A stretch of 64,000 nt of DNA from Burkholderiales bacterium (GTDB lineage Bacteria > Pseudomonadota > Gammaproteobacteria > Burkholderiales > Burkholderiaceae_C), in NCBI GenBank assembly GCA_016702555.1, contig JADJDV010000001.1:99341-163340 (forward strand). Reading direction: 5' to 3'. This document shows positions 17,189-29,289 of this stretch, one piece after another (position 1 is the stretch's first letter; every line of letters starts with the position of its first letter). The notes beneath the pieces are model-generated. The model was not told the origin of the DNA and searched no databases. It saw only the letters and a program-made list of their open reading frames with translations. A program made the translations under genes and the position numbers.

Positions 17189-18565
17189 TCAATCTAGCAG
17201 GCTTTCCACCGCGCTGGACACGGGGATTTGCCCTTGGGCCAGCAGCGCCCGATGCTTGTCCAGGCGCTTGGGGTCGTACAGGTAGTTCACCATCAGCCCG
17301 TGCGACTGGCGCAAGCCCTTGGGCGAGGGATCGGCGAGCCAGTTGATGCGCTCGACGCGCGCGCCGTTGCCGAGATGAAAGCGCGCCACGGCGTCAAGCG
17401 GACGGCCTTCGTCGTCGAGTTCGGTCGCCAGAAAGCGTGCGACGGCACTCTTCAGCCAGCGGCGCACGGCCGATTTCTCGTCCAGTTCGGTCACGCGATC
17501 CAACGCGGCCAGCAGTGTCGGCGCCGTGGCTTGCGCCTCGCCCAGCTCGCGCGCCAGCGCGCTGCGGCTGCGCGCCGGCAGCTCATCGAGCAGGCGCTGC
17601 GCCTGCCTGCCCAGCCAGGCGCGCAGGCCGGGAATCGGCGACAGCGTGGCAAAGGTCTTGAGTTGCGGAAACTCGCCGTGCAGGGTCTCCACCACGCGCT
17701 TGATCAGCGAATCGCCGAAGCTGACACCGCGCAGCCCGCGCTGCGTGTTGCTGATGGAGTAGAAGATCGCCGTCGTCGCCTTCTGCAGGTCGGCGGCCTC
17801 GGCGTCCTCGTCCAGCAGCGGCGTGATGCCGGCGGCCAGTTCGCGCAGCAGTGCCACCTCGACGAAGATCAGCGGCTCGCCCGGCAGGCGCGGATGGAAG
17901 AAGCCGTAGCAACGCCGATCCTGGTCGAGCCGGTTCTTGGCGTCGGCCCAGCTGCGGATGTCGTGCACCGCTTCGTACTTGATCAGCTTCTCGATCAGCG
18001 AGGCCGGCGAATCCCAGCTGATGCGGCGCAGCTCCAGAAAGCCGACGTCGAACCAGGTGGAAAACAGCTCTTCCAGCTCGGCGTCCAGCGCCAGCAGCCG
18101 CTTGTTGCTCTTGAGCTGCGGCAACAGCTCGGCGCGCAGATCGACCAGAAAGCGCACGCCGTCCGGAAACGCCGCGAAGCGCTGCAGCAGGCGCGTGCGC
18201 GGCGCCGTGATGGCGCGGCGCAGGCGCACCTCGGCCTGCGCCTCGTCGTCGCTGCCCAGCGCCGCCTCGTAGGCTTCGCGTGCGCTCTGGATCGCGGCCG
18301 AATCGGGCGCGAACTGCTCGCTCATCAGCAGCCAACAGTCGCGCCGCTGCTCGGGCGTGGCCTTGGCGTACCAGCCGGCCACGCCGGCGGCACGTCGGCC
18401 ACCCTCGACGTCGCTCACCGTCGGGTCGGCCACGTGGCGCAACTCGCGCAAGGTGCGCCGCAACACCCAGGGCGACAGCGCCTCCTGCGGCCGCCCCAGC
18501 ACCGCGCCCAGGCGCTCGCGCGTGCTGCGCGCGGCGGCGGGGGAATCCTTCAACTCATCGGCCAT
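17189..18565 (-). CDS. Malonyl-CoA decarboxylase
   Basis: The 458-residue enzyme converts malonyl-CoA to acetyl-CoA and CO2. It has the helical N-terminal domain and a C-terminal acetyltransferase-like fold with family motifs: RRISWDSPASLIEKLIKYEAVHDI, RCYGFFHPRLPGEPLIFVEVAL, IFYSISNTQRGLRGVSFGDSLIK, and FATLSPIPGLRAWL. The conserved His and Ser around HPRLPGEPLIF and TLSPIPG, implicated in catalysis, are present. A C-terminal segment with FHLGNGARVERINWLADPSPKGLRQS also matches. It heads the malonate operon (31 bases before the TTT receptor), so malonate would be activated and decarboxylated to acetyl-CoA. Confidence 0.94.
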   Translation of the reverse strand: MADELKDSPAAARSTRERLGAVLGRPQEALSPWVLRRTLRELRHVADPTVSDVEGGRRAAGVAGWYAKATPEQRRDCWLLMSEQFAPDSAAIQSAREAYEAALGSDDEAQAEVRLRRAITAPRTRLLQRFAAFPDGVRFLVDLRAELLPQLKSNKRLLALDAELEELFSTWFDVGFLELRRISWDSPASLIEKLIKYEAVHDIRSWADAKNRLDQDRRCYGFFHPRLPGEPLIFVEVALLRELAAGITPLLDEDAEAADLQKATTAIFYSISNTQRGLRGVSFGDSLIKRVVETLHGEFPQLKTFATLSPIPGLRAWLGRQAQRLLDELPARSRSALARELGEAQATAPTLLAALDRVTELDEKSAVRRWLKSAVARFLATELDDEGRPLDAVARFHLGNGARVERINWLADPSPKGLRQSHGLMVNYLYDPKRLDKHRALLAQGQIPVSSAVESLLD

Positions 18566-18593
18566 CGTCGTTCACCCCGTTCACGGCCGGCAC

Positions 18594-19418
18594 TCAGGCG
18601 GCCACCGCACCGGCATCGGTCCGGCGGCTCGCCCACACCCACATCGCCACGCCGGCCAGCACCATCGGCAGGCACAGCCACTGCCCCATGCTCATGCCCA
18701 GCGCCAGCAGGCCCAGGTGCGCATCGGGTTCACGGAAATACTCGGCGATGAAACGCAGCACGCCATAGCCGACCAGAAAGGCCCCGCTGACCTGCCCCAT
18801 CCGGCGCGGCCGGCGCGCGTACAACCACAGCAGCACAAACAGCAGCACGCCCTCCAGCAAGAACTGATAGACCTGCGACGGATGGCGCGGCGCGTCGCCC
18901 GCACCGCGAAACACCATGCCCCAGGGCAGCGACGGGTCGGCCACGCGGCCCCACAGTTCGCCGTTGATGAAGTTGCCGACGCGCCCCGACGCCAGGCCGA
19001 GCGGCACACAGGGCGCGATCAGGTCGGTCACCTGCAGCCAGGGCCGGCCGCGCGTGCGCGCCCACAGCATCATGGCGACGATCACGCCCAGCATGCCGCC
19101 GTGAAAGCTCATGCCGCCCTGCCAGATGGCCAGGATCTCCAGCGGGTGCGCCGCGTAATACGCCGGCTTGTAGAACAGGCTGTAGCCCAGCCGCCCGCCC
19201 AGGATCACGCCCAGCACGCCCCAGAACAGCAGGTCCTCGATGTCGCGCCGCGTCCAGGGCGCCGGCTCGGTGATCGAGGCGAATGGCTCGTGCCGCAGGC
19301 GCCGCTTGGCCAGCCAGAAGAACAGCACAAACGCCACCAGGTAGGTCAGGCCGTACCAGTGCACCGCCAGCGGACCGAGCCGGATCGCCACCGGATCGAT
19401 GTTCGGGTGAATCAGCAT
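18594..19418 (-). CDS. lgt: Prolipoprotein diacylglyceryl transferase Lgt
   Basis: Lgt transfers diacylglycerol from phosphatidylglycerol to the lipobox cysteine of prelipoproteins at the inner membrane. The 274-residue product starts MLIHPNIDPVAIRLGPLAVHWYGLTYLVAF, with about seven membrane segments. It contains the family signature GRVGNFINGELWGR and the essential histidine in HWYGLTY, plus GMSFHGGMLG and HPSQVYQFLLEG. It is complete, lies 28 bases upstream of the malonyl-CoA decarboxylase start on the same strand, and is probably a housekeeping gene transcribed separately. Confidence 0.96.
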   Translation of the reverse strand: MLIHPNIDPVAIRLGPLAVHWYGLTYLVAFVLFFWLAKRRLRHEPFASITEPAPWTRRDIEDLLFWGVLGVILGGRLGYSLFYKPAYYAAHPLEILAIWQGGMSFHGGMLGVIVAMMLWARTRGRPWLQVTDLIAPCVPLGLASGRVGNFINGELWGRVADPSLPWGMVFRGAGDAPRHPSQVYQFLLEGVLLFVLLWLYARRPRRMGQVSGAFLVGYGVLRFIAEYFREPDAHLGLLALGMSMGQWLCLPMVLAGVAMWVWASRRTDAGAVAA

Positions 19419-19455
19419 GGCGCCGATTGTGCCTGCGCCATCGGTCGCCCCGGTG

Positions 19456-20379
19456 TCAGACTTGTGCGCGCACGAATTGCAGAAAGCGCGCCAGCGCCGG
19501 GCCGGGCTCGCCCTCCGGCCACACCAGCCGCGTCTCGCAGCCCGGCACGCGCGGGCGCCCGGCGCCGGCCATGGCGCGGTAGACCACGCCGGGGCGCCGG
19601 AACTGCTGCACGCTGCGCGGCACCCAGGCCAGCCCCAACCCCGCAGAGACCAGGTTGACGATGGTCTGCATCTGGATCGCCTCCTGCACCACCACCGGCG
19701 CGCGCCCGGCCGCCTGATAGAGCGCGAAGATGGCGTCGTGCAGCCCCGGCGCGATGCGGCGCGGAAAGATCACCAGCGGCTCGGCCAGCACCTGGGCGAG
19801 TGCCGGCGCGCCCGCCTCGGCCAGCGGATGCTGCTCGGGCAGGGCCAGCAGCAGCGGCTCGCTGGCCACCCGCAGCTGCGCCAGGCCGGGTGACGGCAAC
19901 CCGCTGGCCAGCAGCATCAGGCCGGCATCGACCTCGCCGCGCTCCAGCAGCGCCAGCTGCACGTCACCGGTGGCCTCGATCAGTTCCAGATGCACACCCG
20001 GTGCCGCCGCGCGCCAGGCCGGCACCCAGCGCGGCAGCAACTCGAAGCCGGCGGTGGAGACGAAGGCCAGCCGCACCTGCCCGACCTCGCCCTGCGCCGC
20101 CGCCCGCGCCAGCCGCGGCAGCGTGGCGGCGCGCGCCAGCACTTCGCGCACTTCGGGCAGCAGCGCGGCGCCGGCCGGGCTCAGGGCCACATGCCGGCGC
20201 GTGCGCTCGAACAGGCGCGTGCCCAGGGCCTGCTCCAGGCCGGCGATGGCCTGCGTCAGCGGCGGCTGCGTCATGTGCAGGCGCTGCGCCGCGCGGCCGA
20301 AGTGCAACTCCTCGGCCACGGCGACAAACTGGCGCCACTGGCGTAATTCAATGCGCGCGCTTCTGTCCGGCTCATTCAT
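19456..20379 (-). CDS. LysR-family transcriptional regulator
   Basis: The 307-residue protein has an N-terminal winged helix (LRQWRQFVAVAEELHFGRAAQRLHMTQPPLTQAIAGLEQALGTRLFER) and a periplasmic-binding-like effector domain starting near residue 95 (GQVRLAFVSTAGFELLPRWV). It is divergent from ilvD with ~130 bases between them. A 15-bp dyad overlaps its start codon, a typical site for autoregulation. It may control ilvD, but the neighbour is a housekeeping gene, so the target is not established. The effector is unknown. Confidence 0.92.
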   Translation of the reverse strand: MNEPDRSARIELRQWRQFVAVAEELHFGRAAQRLHMTQPPLTQAIAGLEQALGTRLFERTRRHVALSPAGAALLPEVREVLARAATLPRLARAAAQGEVGQVRLAFVSTAGFELLPRWVPAWRAAAPGVHLELIEATGDVQLALLERGEVDAGLMLLASGLPSPGLAQLRVASEPLLLALPEQHPLAEAGAPALAQVLAEPLVIFPRRIAPGLHDAIFALYQAAGRAPVVVQEAIQMQTIVNLVSAGLGLAWVPRSVQQFRRPGVVYRAMAGAGRPRVPGCETRLVWPEGEPGPALARFLQFVRAQV

Positions 20380-20392
20380 ATGCCAAGCATAT
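20378..20392. promoter_or_regulatory. Candidate LysR operator overlapping the lysR start codon
   Basis: ATATGC-CAA-GCATAT is a perfect 6-3-6 dyad including T-N11-A, overlapping the ATG of the LysR gene (20377-20379). LysR proteins often repress their own gene through sites at this position, and the region also lies upstream of the divergent ilvD. Assignment is by symmetry and position only. Confidence 0.45.
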
Positions 20393-20511
20393 CAATGCGT
20401 AGGAGCGATCGGATTGGATTCGCGCCGCCGGCTGTCGCATACTGGCAGGCTCCGGCACAGTGCATCGACGCTTGCCGACCTCCTTTTCCGCAACCCGCAC
20501 GAGAGCACCGC

Positions 20512-22227
<1,716 letters not shown>

Positions 22228-22277
22228 GCGGCGCCACGCCGCGAACGGGGCGGCCCGCCGCGCCGCAGCCAGACGCC

Positions 22278-22313
22278 AGCCCTGCGCGGATTCGGTCCGC
22301 CCAGGGCTTTTTT
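22278..22313 (+). terminator. Rho-independent terminator after ilvD
   Basis: AGCCCTGCGCGGA and TCCGCCCAGGGCT form a 13-bp stem with one mismatch and a TTCGG loop, followed by six T. It lies 50 bases after the ilvD stop and before a convergent gene at 22333. Confidence 0.88.
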
Positions 22314-22332
22314 CATTGGGTTCGCGGCCGCG

Positions 22333-22608
22333 TCAGCCGCGGCGCAGCGGCGGCTTGGTGTGGCCGCCGCTCAGCGCCTGGCGCTGTCGCTCGACACGTT
22401 CGCGCTGGCGCCGCTGCTCGCGCGCGGCCGCGCGGCGGCGCGTGAGGCCACTCAGATCCGACAGCGTCCACCACAGCGCCGCACCGGCGAACGGCGCCAG
22501 CACCAGCCACCAGGACCAGCCGGCCACCACGCCGATCTGCTGCCACTTCAACAGCAGCAAGACAAGTCCCAGGCCGAGCAGGTACATGATTTTCTTGATC
22601 TGATTCAA
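22333..22608 (-). CDS. TIGR04438-type small Trp-rich protein
   Basis: The 91-residue product begins MNQIKKIMYLLGLGLVLLLLKWQQIG and has a second hydrophobic stretch WSWWLVLAPFAGAALWWTLSDLSGLTRRR, then an Arg/Gln-rich helical tail. The tryptophan-dense two-helix layout matches the small Trp-rich protein family known mostly from Burkholderiales. Its function is unknown; it is an inner-membrane protein by sequence. It faces ilvD's terminator and is divergent from the cytochrome c gene. Confidence 0.8.
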   Translation of the reverse strand: MNQIKKIMYLLGLGLVLLLLKWQQIGVVAGWSWWLVLAPFAGAALWWTLSDLSGLTRRRAAAREQRRQRERVERQRQALSGGHTKPPLRRG

Positions 22609-22694
22609 GTGGGGTTATACGCCAAGCTGTCAACCTCGGCACCTACAATTGCGTTGAGCGATTGGTGCTCCACTACCCACGAAGAGGAATGACG

Positions 22695-23006
22695 ATGAAG
22701 CGAATCCTGTTGAGCTTTGCCGCATTGGCGGCTGTTACCCTGGCTTCCCCCGCCATGGCGGACGAAGCGCTGGCCAAGTCCAAGAACTGCATGGCCTGCC
22801 ACGCGGTCGACAAGAAACTGGTCGGCCCGTCCTACAAGGACGTGGCGAAGAAATACGCTGGCGACGCCAAGGCGGCCGATACCCTGGCGCTGCACATCAT
22901 CAAGGGCAGCAGCGGCATCTGGGGCGCGGTGCCGATGCCCGCCAACGCCAACGTCAACGAGGCCGACGCCAAGAAACTGGCGGCTTGGGTGCTGTCGCTC
23001 AAGTAA
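22695..23006 (+). CDS. Periplasmic c-type cytochrome (c551/c552 type)
   Basis: The 103-residue product has a Sec signal peptide (MKRILLSFAALAAVTLASPAMA), then one heme site CMACH at mature residue ~12 and the sixth-ligand methionine in AVPMPANANV. This is the small cytochrome c8/c551 family, which carries electrons to terminal oxidases or nitrite reductase. ATG 22695 is favoured over ATG 22689 because GAGGA overlaps the latter. With the cbb3 oxidase locus it could feed CcoP. A bidirectional terminator follows. Confidence 0.93.
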   Translation: MKRILLSFAALAAVTLASPAMADEALAKSKNCMACHAVDKKLVGPSYKDVAKKYAGDAKAADTLALHIIKGSSGIWGAVPMPANANVNEADAKKLAAWVLSLK

Positions 23007-23020
23007 GCGCTGCACGTTGC

Positions 23021-23055
23021 CACGAAAAAGCCCGCTTGAAGCGGGCTTTTTCGTG
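23021..23055. terminator. Bidirectional terminator between cytochrome c and acs
   Basis: CACGAAAAAGCCCGCTT and its exact complement flank one base; the GC-rich core is preceded by five A and followed by five T, so it can terminate in both directions. It serves the convergent cytochrome c gene and acetyl-CoA synthetase gene. Confidence 0.92.
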
Positions 23056-23103
23056 GCTGTCGCGAATGGCCGCGCGGAGCAGCCATTCGCGCCAGGCGCC
23101 AGA

Positions 23104-25086
<1,983 letters not shown>

Positions 25087-25331
25087 GAGCCTCGTCTCCT
25101 GATTTCTTCGTTGCACATACCGGGCCAATGCGCCCGTCCAAACCTTATCATCATCCGGCCAGGCTCTTACAAAGCACTGACTCAGGGTGTCGCCCCAATA
25201 CTCTACTCGCCCGCCAATCCCCTGCCTGTCCCAGGTTCGTTGCCCGATCCGCCCGCGGACAAGCCGTCTTCACACCGATTGATGGCATGCGCGACGCCCA
25301 CCGGGACACCGATCGCGCGCCACGAGGGCAG
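25087..25331. other. Intergenic region between acsA and fumC
   Basis: This 245-base gap lies upstream of acsA and downstream of fumC, both on the minus strand. It should hold the acsA promoter and the fumC end. I see no clear hairpin with a T-run and no convincing small gene. Confidence 0.4.
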
Positions 25332-26729
25332 CTACACCATGTCCTGCGGCCGCACCCAGGCGTCGAACTGCTGGCCCGTGAGGTGGCCGCTGGCCAGCGC
25401 CGCTTCGCGCAGGCTCAGGCCCTCCTGGTGCGCCCGCTTGGCGATCTGCGCGGCCTTGTCATAGCCGATGTGCGTGTTCAGCGCCGTCACCAGCATCAGC
25501 GAGCGCTGCACCAGTTCGTCGATGCGCGCGCGGTTGGGCTCGATGCCCACCGCGCAATGGTCGTTGAAGCTGACCATGCCGTCGGCCAGCAGGCGCACGC
25601 TCTGCAGGAAGTTGTGCGCGATCACGGGGCGGAACACGTTCAGTTCGAAGTTGCCCGACGCCCCGCCGATGCCGATCGCCACGTCGTTGCCCATCACCTG
25701 CGCGCACAGCATGGTCATGGCTTCGCTCTGCGTCGGGTTGACCTTGCCCGGCATGATGGATGAGCCGGGTTCATTCTCGGGGATGCTGATTTCGCCGATG
25801 CCGCTGCGCGGGCCGCTGGCCAGCCAGCGCACGTCGTTGGCAATCTTCATCAGGCTGGCGGCCAGGCCCTTCAGGGCGCCGTGGGCATACACCAGCGCAT
25901 CGCACGAGGCGAGCGACTCGAACTTGTTGGGCGATGTCACGAACGGCAGGCCCGTCAACCGGGCCAGTTCGGCCGCCGCGGCTTCGGCATAGCCCTCGGG
26001 CGCATTCAGCCCCGTGCCCACCGCCGTGCCGCCCAGGGCCAGCTCACCGAGGTGCGGCAGCGCGGCGCGCAGGTGCCGCTCGGCATGGTCCAACTGGGCT
26101 ACGTAGCCCGAGAATTCTTGCCCCAGCGTCAGCGGCGTGGCGTCCTGCAAATGGGTTCGGCCGATCTTGACGATGTCGGCAAAGGCTTCGGACTTGGCCG
26201 CCAGCGTCGCACGCAGGCGCGCCAGCGCCGGCAGCAGGCGGTGCGTCAGCGCCTCGACCGCCGCCACATGCATCGCCGTCGGGAACACGTCGTTGCTGGA
26301 CTGGCTCTTGTTGACGTCGTCGTTGGGGTGCACCCGCCGCGCCTCGCCGCGCTCGCCGCCCAGCAACTCGCTGGCGCGGTTGGCGATGACCTCGTTCAGG
26401 TTCATGTTGGTCTGCGTGCCCGAGCCGGTCTGCCAGACCACCAGCGGAAACTCGCCCACGTGTCGGCCGGCCAGCACCTCGTCGGCGGCGGCCACGATGG
26501 CCTCGGCCTTGCGCGCCTCCAGCAGGCCGAGCCGCTGATTCACCACCGCCGAGGCGCGCTTGACCTGCGCCAGCGCGTGGATGATCTCGCGCGGCTGACG
26601 CTCGCCCGAGATGTCGAAGTTCTGCAGCGAGCGCTGCGTCTGCGCGCCCCACAGGCGATCGGCCGGCACCTCGATGGGGCCCAGGGTATCGCGCTCGGTG
26701 CGGGTGGGCGTGGTGGCCGGGTTTGTCAT
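25332..26729 (-). CDS. fumC: Class II fumarase FumC
   Basis: The 465-residue, iron-free, oxygen-stable fumarase interconverts fumarate and malate. Conserved segments are PADRLWGAQTQRSLQNF, WQTGSGTQTNMNLNEVIANRA, VHPNDDVNKSQSSNDVFPTAMH with catalytic residues, and the signature loop GSSIMPGKVNPTQSEA containing the catalytic Ser. The length matches the family. It is divergent from the gene for a class I fumarase, so the two isozymes lie back to back across ~130 bases. Iron or oxidative stress often shifts use between the two classes; regulation here is not visible. Confidence 0.96.
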   Translation of the reverse strand: MTNPATTPTRTERDTLGPIEVPADRLWGAQTQRSLQNFDISGERQPREIIHALAQVKRASAVVNQRLGLLEARKAEAIVAAADEVLAGRHVGEFPLVVWQTGSGTQTNMNLNEVIANRASELLGGERGEARRVHPNDDVNKSQSSNDVFPTAMHVAAVEALTHRLLPALARLRATLAAKSEAFADIVKIGRTHLQDATPLTLGQEFSGYVAQLDHAERHLRAALPHLGELALGGTAVGTGLNAPEGYAEAAAAELARLTGLPFVTSPNKFESLASCDALVYAHGALKGLAASLMKIANDVRWLASGPRSGIGEISIPENEPGSSIMPGKVNPTQSEAMTMLCAQVMGNDVAIGIGGASGNFELNVFRPVIAHNFLQSVRLLADGMVSFNDHCAVGIEPNRARIDELVQRSLMLVTALNTHIGYDKAAQIAKRAHQEGLSLREAALASGHLTGQQFDAWVRPQDMV

Positions 26730-26858
26730 CGTTCACCTCCAGCGGAAAGCAGGACTGTCAAAATAGGGGTTTGACGCAAGGTAGCAGAGCCGCCAAAGCC
26801 CTGTCGGCAACGCCGCTGATCGCGCACCGATTCCACCAGAACCCTCGAGAACCGTGCC

Positions 26859-28409
26859 ATGACCACCATCAAGCAAGACGACCTGATCGAATCCATTGCC
26901 GCGGCGCTGCAGTACATCAGCTACTACCACCCGGCCGACTACATCGAGCATCTGGCGCGCGCCTACGAGCGCGAGCAGAGCCCGGCCGCCAAGGACGCGA
27001 TGGCGCAAATCCTGACCAACAGCAAGATGAGCGCCACCGGCCACCGGCCACTGTGCCAGGACACCGGCATCGTCAACGTGTTCCTCAAGGTGGGCATGGA
27101 CGTGCGCTGGGAAGGCTTCACCGGCTCGCTCGACGACGCCATCAACGAAGGCGTGCGGCGCGGCTACAACCACCCCGACAACACGCTGCGCGCGTCGGTC
27201 GTCGCCGATCCGCAGTTCGCGCGCAAGAACACCAGGGACAACACGCCCGCCGTCACTGTGACCGAGACCGCGCCGGGCAACACCGTGGACGTCACCGTGG
27301 CCGCCAAGGGCGGCGGCAGCGAGAACAAGAGCAAGATGGCCATGCTCAACCCCAGCGACAGCATCGTCGACTGGGTACTGAAGACGGTGCCCACCATGGG
27401 CGCCGGCTGGTGCCCGCCGGGCATGCTGGGCATCGGCATCGGCGGCACGGCCGAACGCGCGGTGCTGCTGGCCAAGCAGTCGCTGATGGAAGACCTGGAC
27501 ATGTACGAGCTGCAGGCCAAGGCGGCGAAGGGCGAAAAGCTGACCCAGGTCGAGGAGCTGCGCCTGGAACTGTTCGAAAAAGTGAACGCACTCGGCATCG
27601 GCGCACAAGGCCTCGGCGGCCTGACCACCGTGCTGGACGTGAAGATCGCCATGTACCCGACGCACGCGGCGTCGAAGCCGGTGGCCATGATCCCCAACTG
27701 CGCCGCCACGCGGCACGCGCACTTCGTGCTCGACGGCAGCGGCCCGGTCTACCTCGACGCGCCCAGCCTCGACCTGTGGCCCAAGGTGGACTGGGCGCCC
27801 GACACCGAGAAGAGCCGGCGCGTGAACCTCGACACGCTGACCAAGAAAGAAGTCGCCAGCTGGAAACCCGGCCAGACCCTGCTGCTGAACGGCAAGATGC
27901 TCACCGGTCGCGATGCCGCGCACAAGCGCATCCAGGATATGTTGGCCCAGGGTGAAAAGCTGCCGGTCGACTTCACCAATCGCGTCATCTACTACGTCGG
28001 CCCGGTCGATCCGGTGCGGGACGAAGCCGTCGGCCCGGCCGGCCCGACCACGTCCACGCGCATGGACAAGTTCACCGACATGATGCTCTCGCAGACCGGG
28101 CTGATCGCCATGATCGGCAAGGCCGAGCGCGGCCCCGCCGCCATCGAGGCGATCAAGCAGCACCAGTCGGCCTATCTGATGGCCGTGGGCGGCGCCGCCT
28201 ACCTGGTCAGCAAGGCGATCAAGACGGCCAAGGTGGTCGGCTTCGAGGACCTGGGGATGGAAGCCATCTACGAGTTCGACGTGGTGGACATGCCGGTCAC
28301 CGTGGCGGTCGATGCCGGCGGCACCAGCGCCCACATCACGGGTCCGGCCGAGTGGGAAAAACGCATCGCCACCGGCGAGTTCAGGGGCATCCCGGTCGCC
28401 GCCGCTTGA
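26859..28409 (+). CDS. Class I fumarate hydratase ([4Fe-4S], FumA/FumB type)
   Basis: The 516-residue protein fuses the alpha (about 1-290) and beta (about 325-516) fumarase domains in one chain. Iron-sulfur cysteines appear in RPLCQDTGIVNVF, PNCAATRHAHF and GAGWCPPGMLGIGIGGTAE. The beta domain has YYVGPVDP, GPAGPTTSTRMDKF and MIGKAERG. It catalyses the same fumarate/malate step as FumC but is oxygen-sensitive. ATG 26859 follows a short divergent promoter region shared with fumC. The downstream murI overlaps its stop. Confidence 0.95.
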   Translation: MTTIKQDDLIESIAAALQYISYYHPADYIEHLARAYEREQSPAAKDAMAQILTNSKMSATGHRPLCQDTGIVNVFLKVGMDVRWEGFTGSLDDAINEGVRRGYNHPDNTLRASVVADPQFARKNTRDNTPAVTVTETAPGNTVDVTVAAKGGGSENKSKMAMLNPSDSIVDWVLKTVPTMGAGWCPPGMLGIGIGGTAERAVLLAKQSLMEDLDMYELQAKAAKGEKLTQVEELRLELFEKVNALGIGAQGLGGLTTVLDVKIAMYPTHAASKPVAMIPNCAATRHAHFVLDGSGPVYLDAPSLDLWPKVDWAPDTEKSRRVNLDTLTKKEVASWKPGQTLLLNGKMLTGRDAAHKRIQDMLAQGEKLPVDFTNRVIYYVGPVDPVRDEAVGPAGPTTSTRMDKFTDMMLSQTGLIAMIGKAERGPAAIEAIKQHQSAYLMAVGGAAYLVSKAIKTAKVVGFEDLGMEAIYEFDVVDMPVTVAVDAGGTSAHITGPAEWEKRIATGEFRGIPVAAA

Positions 28410-29281
28410 GGCCACCGCGGCACCACAGCGACCGCGCCGCGCCGATCGGCGTGTTCGACAGCGGCATCGGCGGCCTGTCGGTGCTGCAGGCGCTGCATAC
28501 CGCGCTGCCGGGCGAAGACATCGTCTACATCGCCGACAGCGCCCACACGCCCTACGGCGAGCGCAGCGACGCCTTCATCATCGAGCGCAGCCAGGTCATT
28601 GCCGAGCAGCTGCGCGACACGCACGGCGCCAAGCTGCTGATGATCGCCTGCAACACCGCCAGCGCCGCCGCCGCTGAACGGCTGCGGCAGGACAACCCGG
28701 GCTGGCCGATCGTCGCCATCGAGCCGGCCCTGAAGCCGGCGGCGCGCGCGACGCGCAGCGGCCACGTCGGCGTGCTGGCCACGCGCAGCACGCTCGGCAG
28801 CGACAAGTTTGCGGCGCTGCGCCACAGCATCGTCGATACGCACGCCGGCCTGCACGTCAGCACCCTGGCCGCCGATGGCCTGGCGGCGGCGATTGAGCAC
28901 TGGGCGCAAAGCGGCGATGAGCGCGCCTGCGGCGCTCTGCTCGACCGCTACCTGGCCCAGTTGCTGGCCGCATCCGATGCGCCAGCCCCGATCGATAGGC
29001 TGGTGCTCGGCTGCACCCACTACCCGCTGCTGCGCCCGCAGATCGCGCGGCGCCTGCCGCCCGGCGTGGCACTCGTCGACGCCGGTCTGCCGGTGGCGCG
29101 GCAGGTCCAGCGCCTGCTGCATGCCACCGGCCTGCTGCGCTTTGCCGCCACCCACGCGGTGGCACCACCCGCCGGCCGGCTCGAACTGCTGGCGACCGGC
29201 AGTGACGACATTCTGCGGGCGGCGGCAGAGCGCTGCCTGTCTGCGCCGCCAGCGCTGGCCATGCGCGCACTGGCAGCGTAG
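28406..29281 (+). CDS. murI: Glutamate racemase MurI
   Basis: MurI makes D-glutamate for peptidoglycan. The ~291-residue product has PIGVFDSGIGGLSVLQAL near its start, the two catalytic cysteines in IACNTASAAAAERL and LGCTHYPLLRPQI, and ADSAHTPYGERS. There is no suitable ATG: the likely start is a TTG at 28406 that overlaps the TGA of the upstream fumarase (TTGA), implying translational coupling. The only in-frame ATG upstream (28352) lies inside the fumarase gene and would add 18 odd residues. The start is therefore uncertain, but the gene is not. Confidence 0.92.
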   Translation: MRPPRHHSDRAAPIGVFDSGIGGLSVLQALHTALPGEDIVYIADSAHTPYGERSDAFIIERSQVIAEQLRDTHGAKLLMIACNTASAAAAERLRQDNPGWPIVAIEPALKPAARATRSGHVGVLATRSTLGSDKFAALRHSIVDTHAGLHVSTLAADGLAAAIEHWAQSGDERACGALLDRYLAQLLAASDAPAPIDRLVLGCTHYPLLRPQIARRLPPGVALVDAGLPVARQVQRLLHATGLLRFAATHAVAPPAGRLELLATGSDDILRAAAERCLSAPPALAMRALAA

Positions 29282-29289
29282 CGCCACAC

